64,000 nt of DNA from Clostridium sartagoforme. GTDB lineage: Bacteria; Bacillota; Clostridia; Clostridiales; Clostridiaceae. Position numbers and translations under genes: made by a program. How positions within the stretch are numbered: the stretch's first letter is position 1; each line of letters starts with the position of its first letter. This document shows positions 30,271 through 38,114 of this stretch, piece after piece. The stretch covers positions 868,001 to 932,000 of the forward strand of contig NZ_SRYR01000001.1 in the NCBI RefSeq assembly GCF_004794105.1. Direction: 5' to 3'. A model generated the notes under the pieces. The model saw only the letters and a program-made list of their open reading frames with translations. It was not told the origin of the DNA and searched no databases.

Positions 30271-30282
30271 GAACAAACGTTC
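30271..30282 (+). promoter_or_regulatory. LexA (DinR) SOS box of recA
   Basis: GAACAAACGTTC matches the Gram-positive SOS operator GAAC-N4-GTTC. It overlaps the predicted transcription start of recA, 9 nt after the -10, where bound LexA would block initiation. No lexA gene is in the window. Confidence 0.9.
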
Positions 30283-30303
30283 TTTTAGAGAGGAAGGTGC
30301 TAT

Positions 30304-31350
30304 ATGGGAAACGTAGATATGGAAAAGCTAAAAGCTATTGAAAATGCGATGAGTCAAATAGAAAAGCAATTTGGTAAAGGGTCAATTATGAAACTTGGAG
30401 AAAATAGTTCTCTGAATGTAGAAGCTATTTCAACAGGATGTCTTGACTTGGATATAGCTTTAGGAATAGGGGGAGTCCCTAGAGGTAGGATAATAGAAAT
30501 ATACGGACCTGAAAGTTCAGGTAAAACTACAGTTGCGCTTCATATTATTGCAGAAGCACAAAAGAAGGGTGGAGCTGTTGGCTTTATAGATGCTGAACAT
30601 GCTTTGGATCCAAGTTATGCAAGAAACTTAGGTGTAGATACTGAAAATTTAATAGTATCACAACCAGATACAGGAGAACAAGGACTTGAAATTGCTGAAG
30701 CATTAGTACGTTCAGGAGCAATTGATGTTATTGTTGTTGACTCTGTTGCTGCATTAGTTCCAAGAGCTGAAATAGATGGAGAAATGGGAGACTCACACGT
30801 AGGTCTTCAAGCAAGACTTATGTCTCAAGCATTAAGAAAACTAACAGGTACTATCCAAAAAACTGGATGTGTTGCTATATTTATAAATCAGTTAAGAGAA
30901 AAAGTTGGAGTTATGTTTGGTAACCCTGAAACTACTACTGGTGGTAGAGCACTTAAATTCTATGCATCTGTAAGATTAGATGTAAGAAGAATAGACTCTA
31001 TTAAACAAGGTGAAAGCATTGTTGGTAACAGAACAAGAGTTAAGGTTATGAAAAACAAGGTAGCACCTCCATTTAAACAAGCTGAGTTCGATATTATGTA
31101 TAATGAAGGAATATCAAGAACAGGTAATATAGTAGATGTAGGTGTTAAAGAAAATATAGTTCAAAAGAGTGGAGCTTGGTTCTCATACGGCGATATAAGA
31201 TTAGGCCAAGGAAGAGAAAATGCTAAGCAATACTTAAAAGAAAACCCAGAAGTAGCTCTTGAGATAGAAAATAAAATTAGAGAAAAATATGAGCTTCCAA
31301 TTATGAATGAAGTAGCAGTTACATCTACTGAAGAAAAAGCTAAGAAGTAA
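30304..31350 (+). CDS. recA: Recombinase RecA
   Basis: 348 residues, normal length. RecA forms filaments on single-stranded DNA, drives strand exchange and triggers LexA self-cleavage. Walker [10 protein letters not shown] is near 68-76, Walker [16 protein letters not shown] near 141-155, the L2 loop region [22 protein letters not shown] near 206-227. The ATG at 30304 has GAGAGGAAGG upstream. It carries its own SOS-regulated promoter and ends in a strong terminator. The sequence is fully intact, without intein or insertion. Confidence 0.98.
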   Translation: MGNVDMEKLKAIENAMSQIEKQFGKGSIMKLGENSSLNVEAISTGCLDLDIALGIGGVPRGRIIEIYGPESSGKTTVALHIIAEAQKKGGAVGFIDAEHALDPSYARNLGVDTENLIVSQPDTGEQGLEIAEALVRSGAIDVIVVDSVAALVPRAEIDGEMGDSHVGLQARLMSQALRKLTGTIQKTGCVAIFINQLREKVGVMFGNPETTTGGRALKFYASVRLDVRRIDSIKQGESIVGNRTRVKVMKNKVAPPFKQAEFDIMYNEGISRTGNIVDVGVKENIVQKSGAWFSYGDIRLGQGRENAKQYLKENPEVALEIENKIREKYELPIMNEVAVTSTEEKAKK

Positions 31351-31396
31351 TATATTTTAATAATACTGAATATAATTATATAAATATGATAATAAT

Positions 31397-31436
31397 AAAA
31401 TCGATAGTATAATAAAGTTATACTATCGATTTTTAT
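31397..31436 (+). terminator. Terminator after recA
   Basis: AAAATCGATAGTATA and TATACTATCGATTTTT form a 15-bp stem with a 7-nt loop and T tail, 46 nt after the recA stop. Confidence 0.9.
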
Positions 31437-31687
31437 TATTAAAATTTAATATTTTTACATCTAACTATATTTTTTTTAATATGTAATCTACAAATTTAGG
31501 ACATTATAAAATTAAAAGTTATTAATACTATTTATAAAGCTAAGATATTTTATCTTTATATAGGCTGATTTAAGGCTGATTAAACTTAAATAATCTAATT
31601 TTAATATATAATAAAGTATAGAAGAATTATTGACACTTATATATAAAATATTTGTAGTTAGTTGTCTTTTAGTAGTATATATGTAAC
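31437..31687. other. AT-rich recA-rny intergenic region
   Basis: No ORF is supported. It holds a near-tandem direct repeat GGCTGATTTAA / GGCTGATTAAA around 31563-31585 and a TTGACA at 31630-31635 with only a poor -10 downstream. The real promoter of rny seems to be the later TTGACA at 31688. Confidence 0.4.
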
Positions 31688-31716
31688 TTGACATAATTTA
31701 AATTTTAATATAAAAT
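31688..31716 (+). promoter_or_regulatory. Sigma-A promoter of rny
   Basis: TTGACA (31688-31693), 17 bp, TAAAAT (31711-31716). It gives a leader of about 100 nt in which CATTAAACAATTGTTTATATG-like arms (about 31779-31807) can pair just ahead of the ribosome binding site. Confidence 0.65.
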
Positions 31717-31822
31717 AATAACAAATACTGGTTTTATCATTTTTCAAATATCAGTTAGATTAAGTATGATTCCTCTACACGTTCATTAAACAATTGTTTA
31801 TATGAATGGAGGAGGTGTTGTT

Positions 31823-33367
31823 ATGGATTATATTCTTATTGCAATAGTAGTAAGTGTTGTAATATTAGGCATAGGCGGAGTATTACTTAATAAAACTATA
31901 AAAAGTGCTTCTAAAAAGAAGATAGAAGGCTTAGAAAAAGAAGCAGAAACTCTTTTAGAAAATGCTAAAAGAGAAGCAGAAGCAACTAAGAAAGAGTCAA
32001 TTTTAGAAGCAAAAGAAGAGGTTCATAGACTTAGAAATGATTTAGAAAGAGATTCAAGAGAAAGAAGAAATGAAATTCAGAGGCTTGAAAGAAGATTAAT
32101 TCAAAGAGAAGAATCTTTGGATAAAAAAGCAGAACTTTTTGAAAAGAAAGAAGAAGCTTTAAGTAAAAGATTACAAGAAATCGATGAAATGGAAGCAAGT
32201 GTACAAGAACTGCATTCTAAGAGAAGAGAGGAACTTGAAAGAGTTGCATCTCTATCTACTGATGAAGCTAGAGAGATTCTTTTAGAAGAAGTTAAGAGAG
32301 AAATAACTCATGAAACTGCTATAATGATCAAGGAAATAGAATCTAGAGCCAAAGAAGAAGCAGATAAAAAGGCTAGAGAGATTATTACAACTGCTATTCA
32401 AAGATGTGCAGCTGATCATGTATCAGAATCAACAGTACATGTTGTTGCCCTTCCAAATGACGAAATGAAGGGTAGAATCATAGGTAGGGAAGGTAGAAAT
32501 ATCAGAACTCTTGAAACATTAACAGGAGTAGATTTAATTATAGATGATACTCCAGAAGCTGTTATTTTATCAAGTTTTGATCCTGTTAGAAGAGAAATTG
32601 CTAAAATAGCATTAGAAAAGTTAATTGTAGATGGTAGAATTCATCCAGCTAGAATCGAGGAAATGGTAGAAAGAGCTACTAAGGATGTTGAAAATGACAT
32701 TAAGGAAGAAGGAGAACAAGCAACTCTTGAAACTGGTGTTCATGGTGTTCATCCAGAAATTATTAAGCTTCTTGGTAGACTCAAATATAGAACTAGTTAT
32801 GGACAAAATGTGTTAAAGCATTCAATTGAAGTTTCATATTTAGCTGGTGTTATGGCTGCTGAACTAGGATTAGATGTAAGCCTTGCTAAAAGGGCTGGTT
32901 TACTACATGATATAGGTAAGGTAGCAACACAAGAAGAAGAAGGTCGTCATGCTGTAATAGGTGGAGATCTTGCTAAGAAATATGGAGAATCACCAGTTGT
33001 GGCAAATGCTATAGCAGCTCATCATGGTGATGTTGAAATGTTAACTCTTGAAGCTGTATTAGTTCAAGCAGCTGATGCAATATCAGCAGCTAGACCAGGA
33101 GCAAGAAGAGAAACTTTAGAAGCCTATATTAAGAGGTTAGAAAAGTTAGAAGAAATTGCAAATTCTTATGAAGGTGTAGAAAAGTCATATGCGATTCAGG
33201 CTGGCAGAGAGATTAGAATTATGGTTAAACCAGATCAATTAGATGACGCTGGATCTGTGGACTTAGCTAGAAGTTTAGCTAAGAATATAGAAGAACAATT
33301 GGAATATCCAGGTCAAATTAAAATTAATGTAATTAGAGAAACAAGAGCAGTAGATTATGCTAAGTAA
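31823..33367 (+). CDS. rny: Ribonuclease Y
   Basis: 514 residues from ATG 31823 (GGAGGAGGTG upstream; the frame is open to 31802 but that stretch is the ribosome binding site). RNase Y is the membrane-anchored endonuclease that starts mRNA decay in many Firmicutes. One N-terminal membrane helix (about 3-24), a long Glu/Lys/Arg coiled coil (about 30-200), KH domain ([19 protein letters not shown] near 220) and an HD domain with LLHDIGKV near 365. The last part is well conserved. Length equals B. subtilis RNase Y (520) within a few residues. Confidence 0.97.
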   Translation: MDYILIAIVVSVVILGIGGVLLNKTIKSASKKKIEGLEKEAETLLENAKREAEATKKESILEAKEEVHRLRNDLERDSRERRNEIQRLERRLIQREESLDKKAELFEKKEEALSKRLQEIDEMEASVQELHSKRREELERVASLSTDEAREILLEEVKREITHETAIMIKEIESRAKEEADKKAREIITTAIQRCAADHVSESTVHVVALPNDEMKGRIIGREGRNIRTLETLTGVDLIIDDTPEAVILSSFDPVRREIAKIALEKLIVDGRIHPARIEEMVERATKDVENDIKEEGEQATLETGVHGVHPEIIKLLGRLKYRTSYGQNVLKHSIEVSYLAGVMAAELGLDVSLAKRAGLLHDIGKVATQEEEGRHAVIGGDLAKKYGESPVVANAIAAHHGDVEMLTLEAVLVQAADAISAARPGARRETLEAYIKRLEKLEEIANSYEGVEKSYAIQAGREIRIMVKPDQLDDAGSVDLARSLAKNIEEQLEYPGQIKINVIRETRAVDYAK

Positions 33368-33410
33368 TATAAGGTACATTTTGCAAATGCAAAATGTACC
33401 TTATTTTTAA
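33368..33410 (+). terminator. Terminator after rny
   Basis: 17-bp stem (ATAAGGTACATTTTGCA with its exact complement) with a 2-nt loop, followed by TTTTTAATTT. Starts at the rny stop. Confidence 0.9.
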
Positions 33411-33466
33411 TTTAATAAAGAAAATATTAAAAAAATAGAAATAAAAATGAAAAAGTTTTCTAAAAA

Positions 33467-33495
33467 GAAGGATTTTTATTTAAAAGATAGAATAT
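33467..33495 (+). promoter_or_regulatory. Sigma-H promoter of spoVS
   Basis: GAAGGATTT (33467-33475), 11-bp spacer, ATAGAATAT (33487-33495) fits the sigma-H consensus RNAGGAWWW-N11/12-RNNGAATWW at every defined position. B. subtilis spoVS is under sigma-H, which supports the call. Confidence 0.8.
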
Positions 33496-33558
33496 ATATA
33501 AAGACAAGATTATTTCTTGAATAATTGTAAACGATTTTTATCTAGGAGGTAAAGACAA

Positions 33559-33819
33559 GTGGAAGTATTAAAAGTTTCAACTAAATCAAACCCTAATTCG
33601 GTAGCAGGTGCATTAGCTGCCATTATTAAAGAAAAGAACATAGTAGAGATCCAAGCAGTAGGAGCAGGTGCTATAAATCAAGCAGTAAAGGCAATTGCTA
33701 TAGCAAGAGGCTTCGTTGCTCCTAGTGGAAAGGATATTGTTTGCGTGCCAGCATTTACAGATATAGAAATTGATGGCGAAGAAAGAACAGCAATTAAATT
33801 GATTGTTCAACCAAGATAA
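33559..33819 (+). CDS. spoVS: Stage V sporulation protein S
   Basis: 86 residues, GTG start at 33559 with CTAGGAGGT upstream. SpoVS is a small Alba-like nucleic-acid-binding fold protein; loss blocks spore coat and cortex stages in B. subtilis. The sequence VLKVSTKSNPNSVAGALAAI, VGAGAINQAVKAIAIARGFVAP and IDGEERTAIKLIVQPR is almost invariant in the family. Own sigma-H promoter and a terminator make it monocistronic. The presence of spoVS with ymxH, spoIIIE-type ftsK and a GerMN protein indicates a spore former. Confidence 0.97.
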   Translation: MEVLKVSTKSNPNSVAGALAAIIKEKNIVEIQAVGAGAINQAVKAIAIARGFVAPSGKDIVCVPAFTDIEIDGEERTAIKLIVQPR

Positions 33820-33853
33820 TAAATTAAATATTATTAGTAAATTTCAATAGTAA

Positions 33854-33886
33854 AAGAAAAGGACTACATATTAGTAGTTCTTTTTC
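33854..33886 (+). terminator. Terminator after spoVS
   Basis: AAAAGGACTAC pairs with GTAGTTCTTTT (one wobble) and runs into TTTTTC. Confidence 0.85.
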
Positions 33887-33916
33887 GATAACAGGAAAAT
33901 TAGAGGGCTATAGACC

Positions 33917-33945
33917 TTGAAATTTTCTGCGTTTACATATATAAT
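33917..33945 (+). promoter_or_regulatory. Sigma-A promoter of ptsH
   Basis: TTGAAA (33917-33922), 17 bp, TATAAT (33940-33945). The -35 sits inside an inverted repeat, CAGGAAAATT (33892-33901) with AATTTTCTG (33921-33929), that might hinder or regulate polymerase. The spacer contains CGTTTACA, half of a CcpA-type site on the minus strand. Confidence 0.75.
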
Positions 33946-33997
33946 GTAATAGTTAAATAGGTAACTATTTTAAATTTATAGTAAAGAGGTGTGTGTA

Positions 33998-34258
33998 ATG
34001 GTATCTAAAGAAGTTGTAGTAAACAATGGAACTGGTTTACATGCTAGACCAGCAACTTTATTAGTTAAAAAGGCTTCATCTTTCAAATCAGATGTTAGCA
34101 TTGAATTTAACGGTAAAAAAGCAAACGTTAAGAGTTTAATTGGAGTTCTTTCTTTAGGCGTAACTAAAGGAGCTGCTATAACAGTTTTAGCTAGTGGAGA
34201 TGACGAAGCTTTAGCTGTAGAAGAAATAGCTAACTTAATTGCTAATTTAGAAGATTAA
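33998..34258 (+). CDS. ptsH: Phosphocarrier protein HPr
   Basis: 86 residues from ATG 33998, with AAAGAGGTG upstream; upstream GTG at 33989-range codons overlap the ribosome binding site. HPr relays phosphate from enzyme I to sugar-specific EII proteins and, when phosphorylated on Ser46, is the co-effector of CcpA. His15 is in GLHARPA and Ser46 in VKSLIGV, so both regulatory residues are intact; the presence of His15 distinguishes it from Crh. ptsI is not adjacent, so it is a stand-alone HPr gene with its own promoter and terminator, as usual in clostridia. Confidence 0.95.
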   Translation: MVSKEVVVNNGTGLHARPATLLVKKASSFKSDVSIEFNGKKANVKSLIGVLSLGVTKGAAITVLASGDDEALAVEEIANLIANLED

Positions 34259-34260
34259 TT

Positions 34261-34286
34261 AAAAAGTGCCCATAAGGCACTTTTTT
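34261..34286 (+). terminator. Terminator after ptsH
   Basis: AAAAAGTGCC-CATAA-GGCACTTTTTT: 10-bp stem, 5-nt loop. The A-rich 5' side also makes it usable for the convergent DUF378 gene. Confidence 0.9.
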
Positions 34287-34312
34287 ACTTTTAATAAATG
34301 TTATGTAGTGAC

Positions 34313-34525
34313 TTAGAGTTTTAATGGATTACATTTAAAAACTAATACAATTAAATCTATAGCTGCTACAAAAATTAAAATATATATTAATCTTTGAAGA
34401 ATTACTGAGCCCATAACTGCATAAGTTATTAAATTAATACCAAATAGTCCAATAAGACCCCAATTTAAAGAGCCTATCAATACTAGAAAGAAAGAAATTT
34501 TATCTAATAAGTTTATTTTACACAT
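34313..34525 (-). CDS. DUF378 small membrane protein
   Basis: 70 residues with two membrane helices. The signature LNWGLIGLFGINLI (about 19-32) and the second helix LIYILIFVAAIDLIVLV are typical of DUF378 proteins, which are widespread, short, and of unknown function. The start ATG at 34525 has AGGGGGTAAATT upstream on the minus strand. It is convergent with ptsH and divergent from purB. No partner genes share its strand here. Confidence 0.8.
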   Translation of the reverse strand: MCKINLLDKISFFLVLIGSLNWGLIGLFGINLITYAVMGSVILQRLIYILIFVAAIDLIVLVFKCNPLKL

Positions 34526-34599
34526 AATTTACCCCCTATCTATAGTTTAGTATATTATATTAAAATAATAAAAAAATATTACTAAATAATATAAAAATG

Positions 34600-34628
34600 C
34601 TGAAATAACAAAAATAATATGTTATAAT
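34600..34628 (+). promoter_or_regulatory. Sigma-A promoter of purB
   Basis: CTGAAA (34600-34605), 17 bp, TATAAT (34623-34628), with a leader of about 45 nt. No purine riboswitch or PurR-like box is apparent. Confidence 0.55.
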
Positions 34629-34677
34629 ACGAATATTAATAAGAAATTTAAATGATTTATTCGGAGGTTTTCTAAGG

Positions 34678-36108
34678 ATGAGAGATTTATATAATTCACC
34701 ATTAAATTCAAGATATGCTTCAAAAGAAATGAGCTACATATTTTCTGATGATATGAAGTTTTCTACATGGAGAAAGCTTTGGGTTGCTTTAGCTGAAGGA
34801 GAAAAAGAGCTAGGATTAAATATTACTGAAGAACAAATAGATGAACTTAAAGAAAATATTTATAATATTAATTATGATGAGGCTATAAAGAGGGAAAAAG
34901 AAGTAAGACATGATGTTATGAGCCATGTTTATGCTTATGGATTACAATGTCCAAATGCAAAAGGAATAATACATTTAGGAGCAACAAGCTGCTATGTAGG
35001 AGATAATACAGATATTATAATAATGAGAGATGCTTTATTATTAGTAAAGAAGAAAATAGTAACTGTATTAAACCACCTTTCAAACTTTGCATTAAAGTAT
35101 AAAGATATGCCGAGCTTAGGATTTACTCATTTCCAACCAGCTCAATTAACTACAGTGGGTAAAAGAGCTACCTTATGGATGCAAGATTTAATACTAGATA
35201 TAGAAAATATAGATTTCCTACTATCTACATTAAAACTTAGAGGAGTAAAAGGTACTACTGGAACACAAGCTAGTTTTATGACTTTATTTAATAATGATGA
35301 AGATAAGGTAAAAGCATTAGATAAGATAGTTGCAGAAAAAATGGGCTTTGAAAAAAGTTATGGTGTAACAGGTCAAACTTATCCAAGAAAAATAGACTCG
35401 ATAGTTTTAAATAGATTATCAGAAGTTGCACAAAGTGCATATAAGTTTAGTAATGATTTAAGATTATTACAAAGTATGAAGGAAATTGAGGAACCATTTG
35501 AAAAGAATCAAATTGGATCATCTGCAATGGCATATAAGAGAAATCCAATGAGAAGTGAAAGAATGGGTGCATTAGCTAGATATATTATTGTTAACTCATT
35601 AAACCCAGCAATAACAGCTGCAACTCAATGGTTTGAAAGAACATTAGATGATTCAGCCAATAAGAGAATCTCTATTGCAGAAGCTTTCTTAGCATTAGAT
35701 GGAGTATTAAACTTATATATAAATATAGCTGAAAACATGGTTGTATATGAAAAAGTTATAAGTGCCCATGTTAATAACGAATTACCTTTTATGGCTACAG
35801 AAAACATAATGATGGAAGCTGTAAAAAGAGGTGGAGATAGACAAGAGCTTCATGAAAAGATTAGAATTCATTCCATGGCAGCAGCACAAAGAGTTAAGGG
35901 CGAAGGCTTAGATAATGATTTAATTAGTAGAATAATTAATGATGATAGCTTTATGCTTAGTAAAGAAGAAATATTAATGATAATAGATCCAAATAAATTT
36001 GTAGGAAGAGCGCCAAGCCAAGTAGTTGAATTTATAAATGAATATGTAAAACCTGTTATTGATAATAATAAAGATGCATTAGAAATAAAATCTGAAATTA
36101 ATGTATAG
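34678..36108 (+). CDS. purB: Adenylosuccinate lyase
   Basis: 476 residues. It acts twice in purine synthesis: SAICAR to AICAR plus fumarate, and adenylosuccinate to AMP plus fumarate. Fumarase/aspartase superfamily: HDVMSHVYAYG (about 80-90), the TSCYVGDNTD region near 105, the catalytic loop GSSAMAYKRNPMRSE near 283 and C-terminal all-helical tail. The loop reads AMAYKRNP rather than SMPYKRNP, a variant seen in the longer clostridial/eukaryotic-type PurB. Own promoter, strong terminator after the stop; not linked to other pur genes. Confidence 0.95.
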   Translation: MRDLYNSPLNSRYASKEMSYIFSDDMKFSTWRKLWVALAEGEKELGLNITEEQIDELKENIYNINYDEAIKREKEVRHDVMSHVYAYGLQCPNAKGIIHLGATSCYVGDNTDIIIMRDALLLVKKKIVTVLNHLSNFALKYKDMPSLGFTHFQPAQLTTVGKRATLWMQDLILDIENIDFLLSTLKLRGVKGTTGTQASFMTLFNNDEDKVKALDKIVAEKMGFEKSYGVTGQTYPRKIDSIVLNRLSEVAQSAYKFSNDLRLLQSMKEIEEPFEKNQIGSSAMAYKRNPMRSERMGALARYIIVNSLNPAITAATQWFERTLDDSANKRISIAEAFLALDGVLNLYINIAENMVVYEKVISAHVNNELPFMATENIMMEAVKRGGDRQELHEKIRIHSMAAAQRVKGEGLDNDLISRIINDDSFMLSKEEILMIIDPNKFVGRAPSQVVEFINEYVKPVIDNNKDALEIKSEINV

Positions 36109-36145
36109 TTTAAAAGGAGTTGTCTTTTAAGGCAGCTCCTTTTAA
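36109..36145 (+). terminator. Terminator after purB
   Basis: AAAAGGAGTTGTC pairs with GGCAGCTCCTTTT (two wobbles), ending in TTTTAAAT, directly after the purB stop. Confidence 0.8.
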
Positions 36146-36236
36146 ATTATAAAAAACTAAAAATAATATGGATTATAATAGTTTAATATTTTATAAGATA
36201 AACTATTAAGTATTTTATAAGTTAAATTATTTATAA

Positions 36237-36262
36237 ATCTTAATAAAGTTCTTTATTAAGAT
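36237..36262. repeat. Perfect 26-bp palindrome upstream of a zinc-ribbon gene
   Basis: ATCTTAATAAAG-TT-CTTTATTAAGAT: both arms match over 12 bp. No T run follows, so it is not a normal terminator. It is about 70 bp before the small gene at 36332, close to where a promoter should be, and could be an operator. Confidence 0.6.
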
Positions 36263-36331
36263 GCTATATTTTATGAATAAATTTATATAATATGTAAATA
36301 ATTCTAATAAGTAAAGTCAGAGGAGGTTGTT

Positions 36332-36499
36332 ATGGAAAAAAACGATGTATATTCATTTAGCCAGTGTTTAGGTTGTGGTGGTACAGGAAGAATAAAATGT
36401 GATTGCAGTACCCTTGAAGAGCCAAATAAGCACTGTGTAACATGTAGGGGTGATGGGGATTTTATCTGCCCTATTTGTGAAGGAGAAGGAAAATTTTAA
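36332..36499 (+). CDS. 55-residue DnaJ-type Cys-rich zinc-ribbon protein
   Basis: Small gene of 55 codons with an excellent AGAGGAGGTTGTT ribosome binding site. The product has ten Cys arranged as CLGCGGTG (12-19), KCDCS, HCVTCRGDG (34-42) and CPICEGEG (46-53), i.e. three CxxCxGxG-like units as in the zinc domain of DnaJ and in small RNA or protein chaperone-like proteins. No other domain is present. It is followed after 87 nt by the hypothetical gene at 36587. Function unknown; it may be a zinc-binding adaptor. Confidence 0.8.
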   Translation: MEKNDVYSFSQCLGCGGTGRIKCDCSTLEEPNKHCVTCRGDGDFICPICEGEGKF

Positions 36500-36586
36500 G
36501 TGATTAGTTAAAGATAATCTATAATATTCTTAACAAATAGTATAAGTTATAATAATATATAGTGTATTAATTAATAAGGAGCCTTT

Positions 36587-37831
36587 ATGTTAAATGGTGA
36601 TTTAAATAAAATGAAGGAAATTATAATTACCAAAGCAGAGGATGTTAAAGGTACCAAGGAAGATGAAATTATTTATTTAATAGGGAATAAAGAAGGCGAA
36701 GGTAAAAATACACTATATAAGAATATGGAGATATTAGTTGCAGATGGAAGTACAGGTAAGATTACTTCAATTCCATTAAGTAATAATGAAGGGTATAACC
36801 CTAAGCTTAGTATTGGAAGTTATAAAATAAAAGAAAATAAAGAGATATTATTTATTGCTGAAAGTTCAGTGGGTAATGGAAATTTATCAGCTGAAATTTT
36901 TGACTTTGATGGAGAAAAAGTAGTTAAAATATTTAGCGTAGATTATTTTAACAATTCTAATGTATTTGAAGTTAATTATATTGATGATTATACTGTTAAT
37001 CTAATAGATAATAGAAGAAATTTACTATATAAAATAAATTTAGAATTTAAAGGTAAGAAGTATTTAGATGAAATATATAATGAAAAGGGTAAATTGAAAA
37101 AAACAATTAAGGGAAGAGTCCTTCCTATAGAAAACATATCATTAGTAAAGGATATCTTAACAGATATTATAGATATTATATTAATACAAAAGATAGTAGG
37201 CAAAAATAATTCAGATATAATAGGAAAAATAAATACTTTAATAAAATTTAATGGTAGCACCTTTGGTGAAAAAGATACAGAGATATCTATAATGGGAGAA
37301 AGAGTTAGTGGGGATATAGATAGAGAAAGGGATTATTACAACTATGATTTTACAAAATTAGATTTTATAGAATCAGAATGCGTATCTAATTTAAGAATTG
37401 AAAGGGCAATAGAAAAAGAATTTTCATTAAATCCTAATAAGGATAAGGTTAAGTATTTATATAATAAAATTAGTTTGTCTAAGAATAAGGATAATATATT
37501 AGTTTATTTAGAAGGACCAAGATTTTGCAGCAATAATGGTTGCACTTTAGTTATTTTACAAGCTAAAGGTAATGAGTATAATATTATTTCTAAGATAGAA
37601 AATATTATAAATCCAATAATAATTTCTGATAATAAGTCAAATGGGTATAAAGATATAATAGTACGAGTATTGAATAATAGCAAAGAAGAATTAAGAGTTT
37701 TAAAATATAATGGTAATTCTTATCCTAAGGATCCATTTAAGGAAGAAAAGCTTAAAAAAGGCAGTAGGGTTAGTGGAATTGCAGTTATATCAGATGATTT
37801 GTTTTATAGAAAAGGAATAGAATATAAGTAA
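36587..37831 (+). CDS. Hypothetical protein, beta-rich, possible FG-GAP/VCBS-like repeats
   Basis: 414 residues, no signal peptide and no membrane helix. Many short Asp/Gly/Asn turns between hydrophobic strands (for example DGSTGKITSIPL near 53 and DFDGEKVVKIFSVD near 103) suggest a beta-propeller or FG-GAP/VCBS-like protein. The last third, about 300-390, has SNNGCTLVILQ, PIIISDNKSNGYKDIIVRV and a PKDPF end, a module found in various bacterial hypothetical proteins. ATG 36587 has AAGGAG 5 nt upstream. A bidirectional terminator follows. The cellular role cannot be given from sequence. Confidence 0.6.
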   Translation: MLNGDLNKMKEIIITKAEDVKGTKEDEIIYLIGNKEGEGKNTLYKNMEILVADGSTGKITSIPLSNNEGYNPKLSIGSYKIKENKEILFIAESSVGNGNLSAEIFDFDGEKVVKIFSVDYFNNSNVFEVNYIDDYTVNLIDNRRNLLYKINLEFKGKKYLDEIYNEKGKLKKTIKGRVLPIENISLVKDILTDIIDIILIQKIVGKNNSDIIGKINTLIKFNGSTFGEKDTEISIMGERVSGDIDRERDYYNYDFTKLDFIESECVSNLRIERAIEKEFSLNPNKDKVKYLYNKISLSKNKDNILVYLEGPRFCSNNGCTLVILQAKGNEYNIISKIENIINPIIISDNKSNGYKDIIVRVLNNSKEELRVLKYNGNSYPKDPFKEEKLKKGSRVSGIAVISDDLFYRKGIEYK

Positions 37832-37865
37832 TACAGAGGATTTTTACTTAAGAGGATACTTATAT

Positions 37866-37914
37866 ATTAAATAAAGCTATAGGGGCTTTTAGAAGCCCTA
37901 TAGCTTTATTTAAT
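37866..37914. terminator. Bidirectional terminator between convergent genes
   Basis: A 20-plus-bp perfect stem ATTAAATAAAGCTATAGGGG... with its exact complement and an 8-nt loop. It lies between the plus-strand gene ending at 37831 and the minus-strand gene ending at 37923 and serves both. Confidence 0.9.
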
Positions 37915-37922
37915 ACTATGAT

Positions 37923-38102
37923 TTACTTTATATCATATAGTCTTTCTGCAGATAAATCACCACAGTGAGGACAAGTAGTGTCTAAGGGACCAGCACCTGC
38001 GCATTCTTCACAATAGATATCATAGCAGTGAGTACATTTATAAACTATGTCTCCTTTTGTGGTATTACCACAGTTTGGACATTTACTTTCGTCGTACATC
38101 AT
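37923..38102 (-). CDS. 59-residue zinc-ribbon protein
   Basis: Small minus-strand gene; two adjacent ATG codons (38102 and 38099) follow AAGGAGAG, so it encodes 58 or 59 residues. Cys pairs CPNCGN (near 8), CTHCYDIYCEECAG (near 23) and CPHCGDL (near 43) make two to three zinc ribbons in a row. Its ribosome binding site starts right after the stop of the GerMN lipoprotein gene (12 nt), so the two are co-transcribed. Product unknown; perhaps a protein-interaction module. Confidence 0.8.
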   Translation of the reverse strand: MMYDESKCPNCGNTTKGDIVYKCTHCYDIYCEECAGAGPLDTTCPHCGDLSAERLYDIK

Positions 38103-38114
38103 TTACTCTCCTTA

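Noticed and set aside
31630-31658. TTGACA at 31630 as rny promoter
   Set aside because: The -10 at proper spacing is poor; the second TTGACA at 31688 has TAAAAT at exactly 17 bp.
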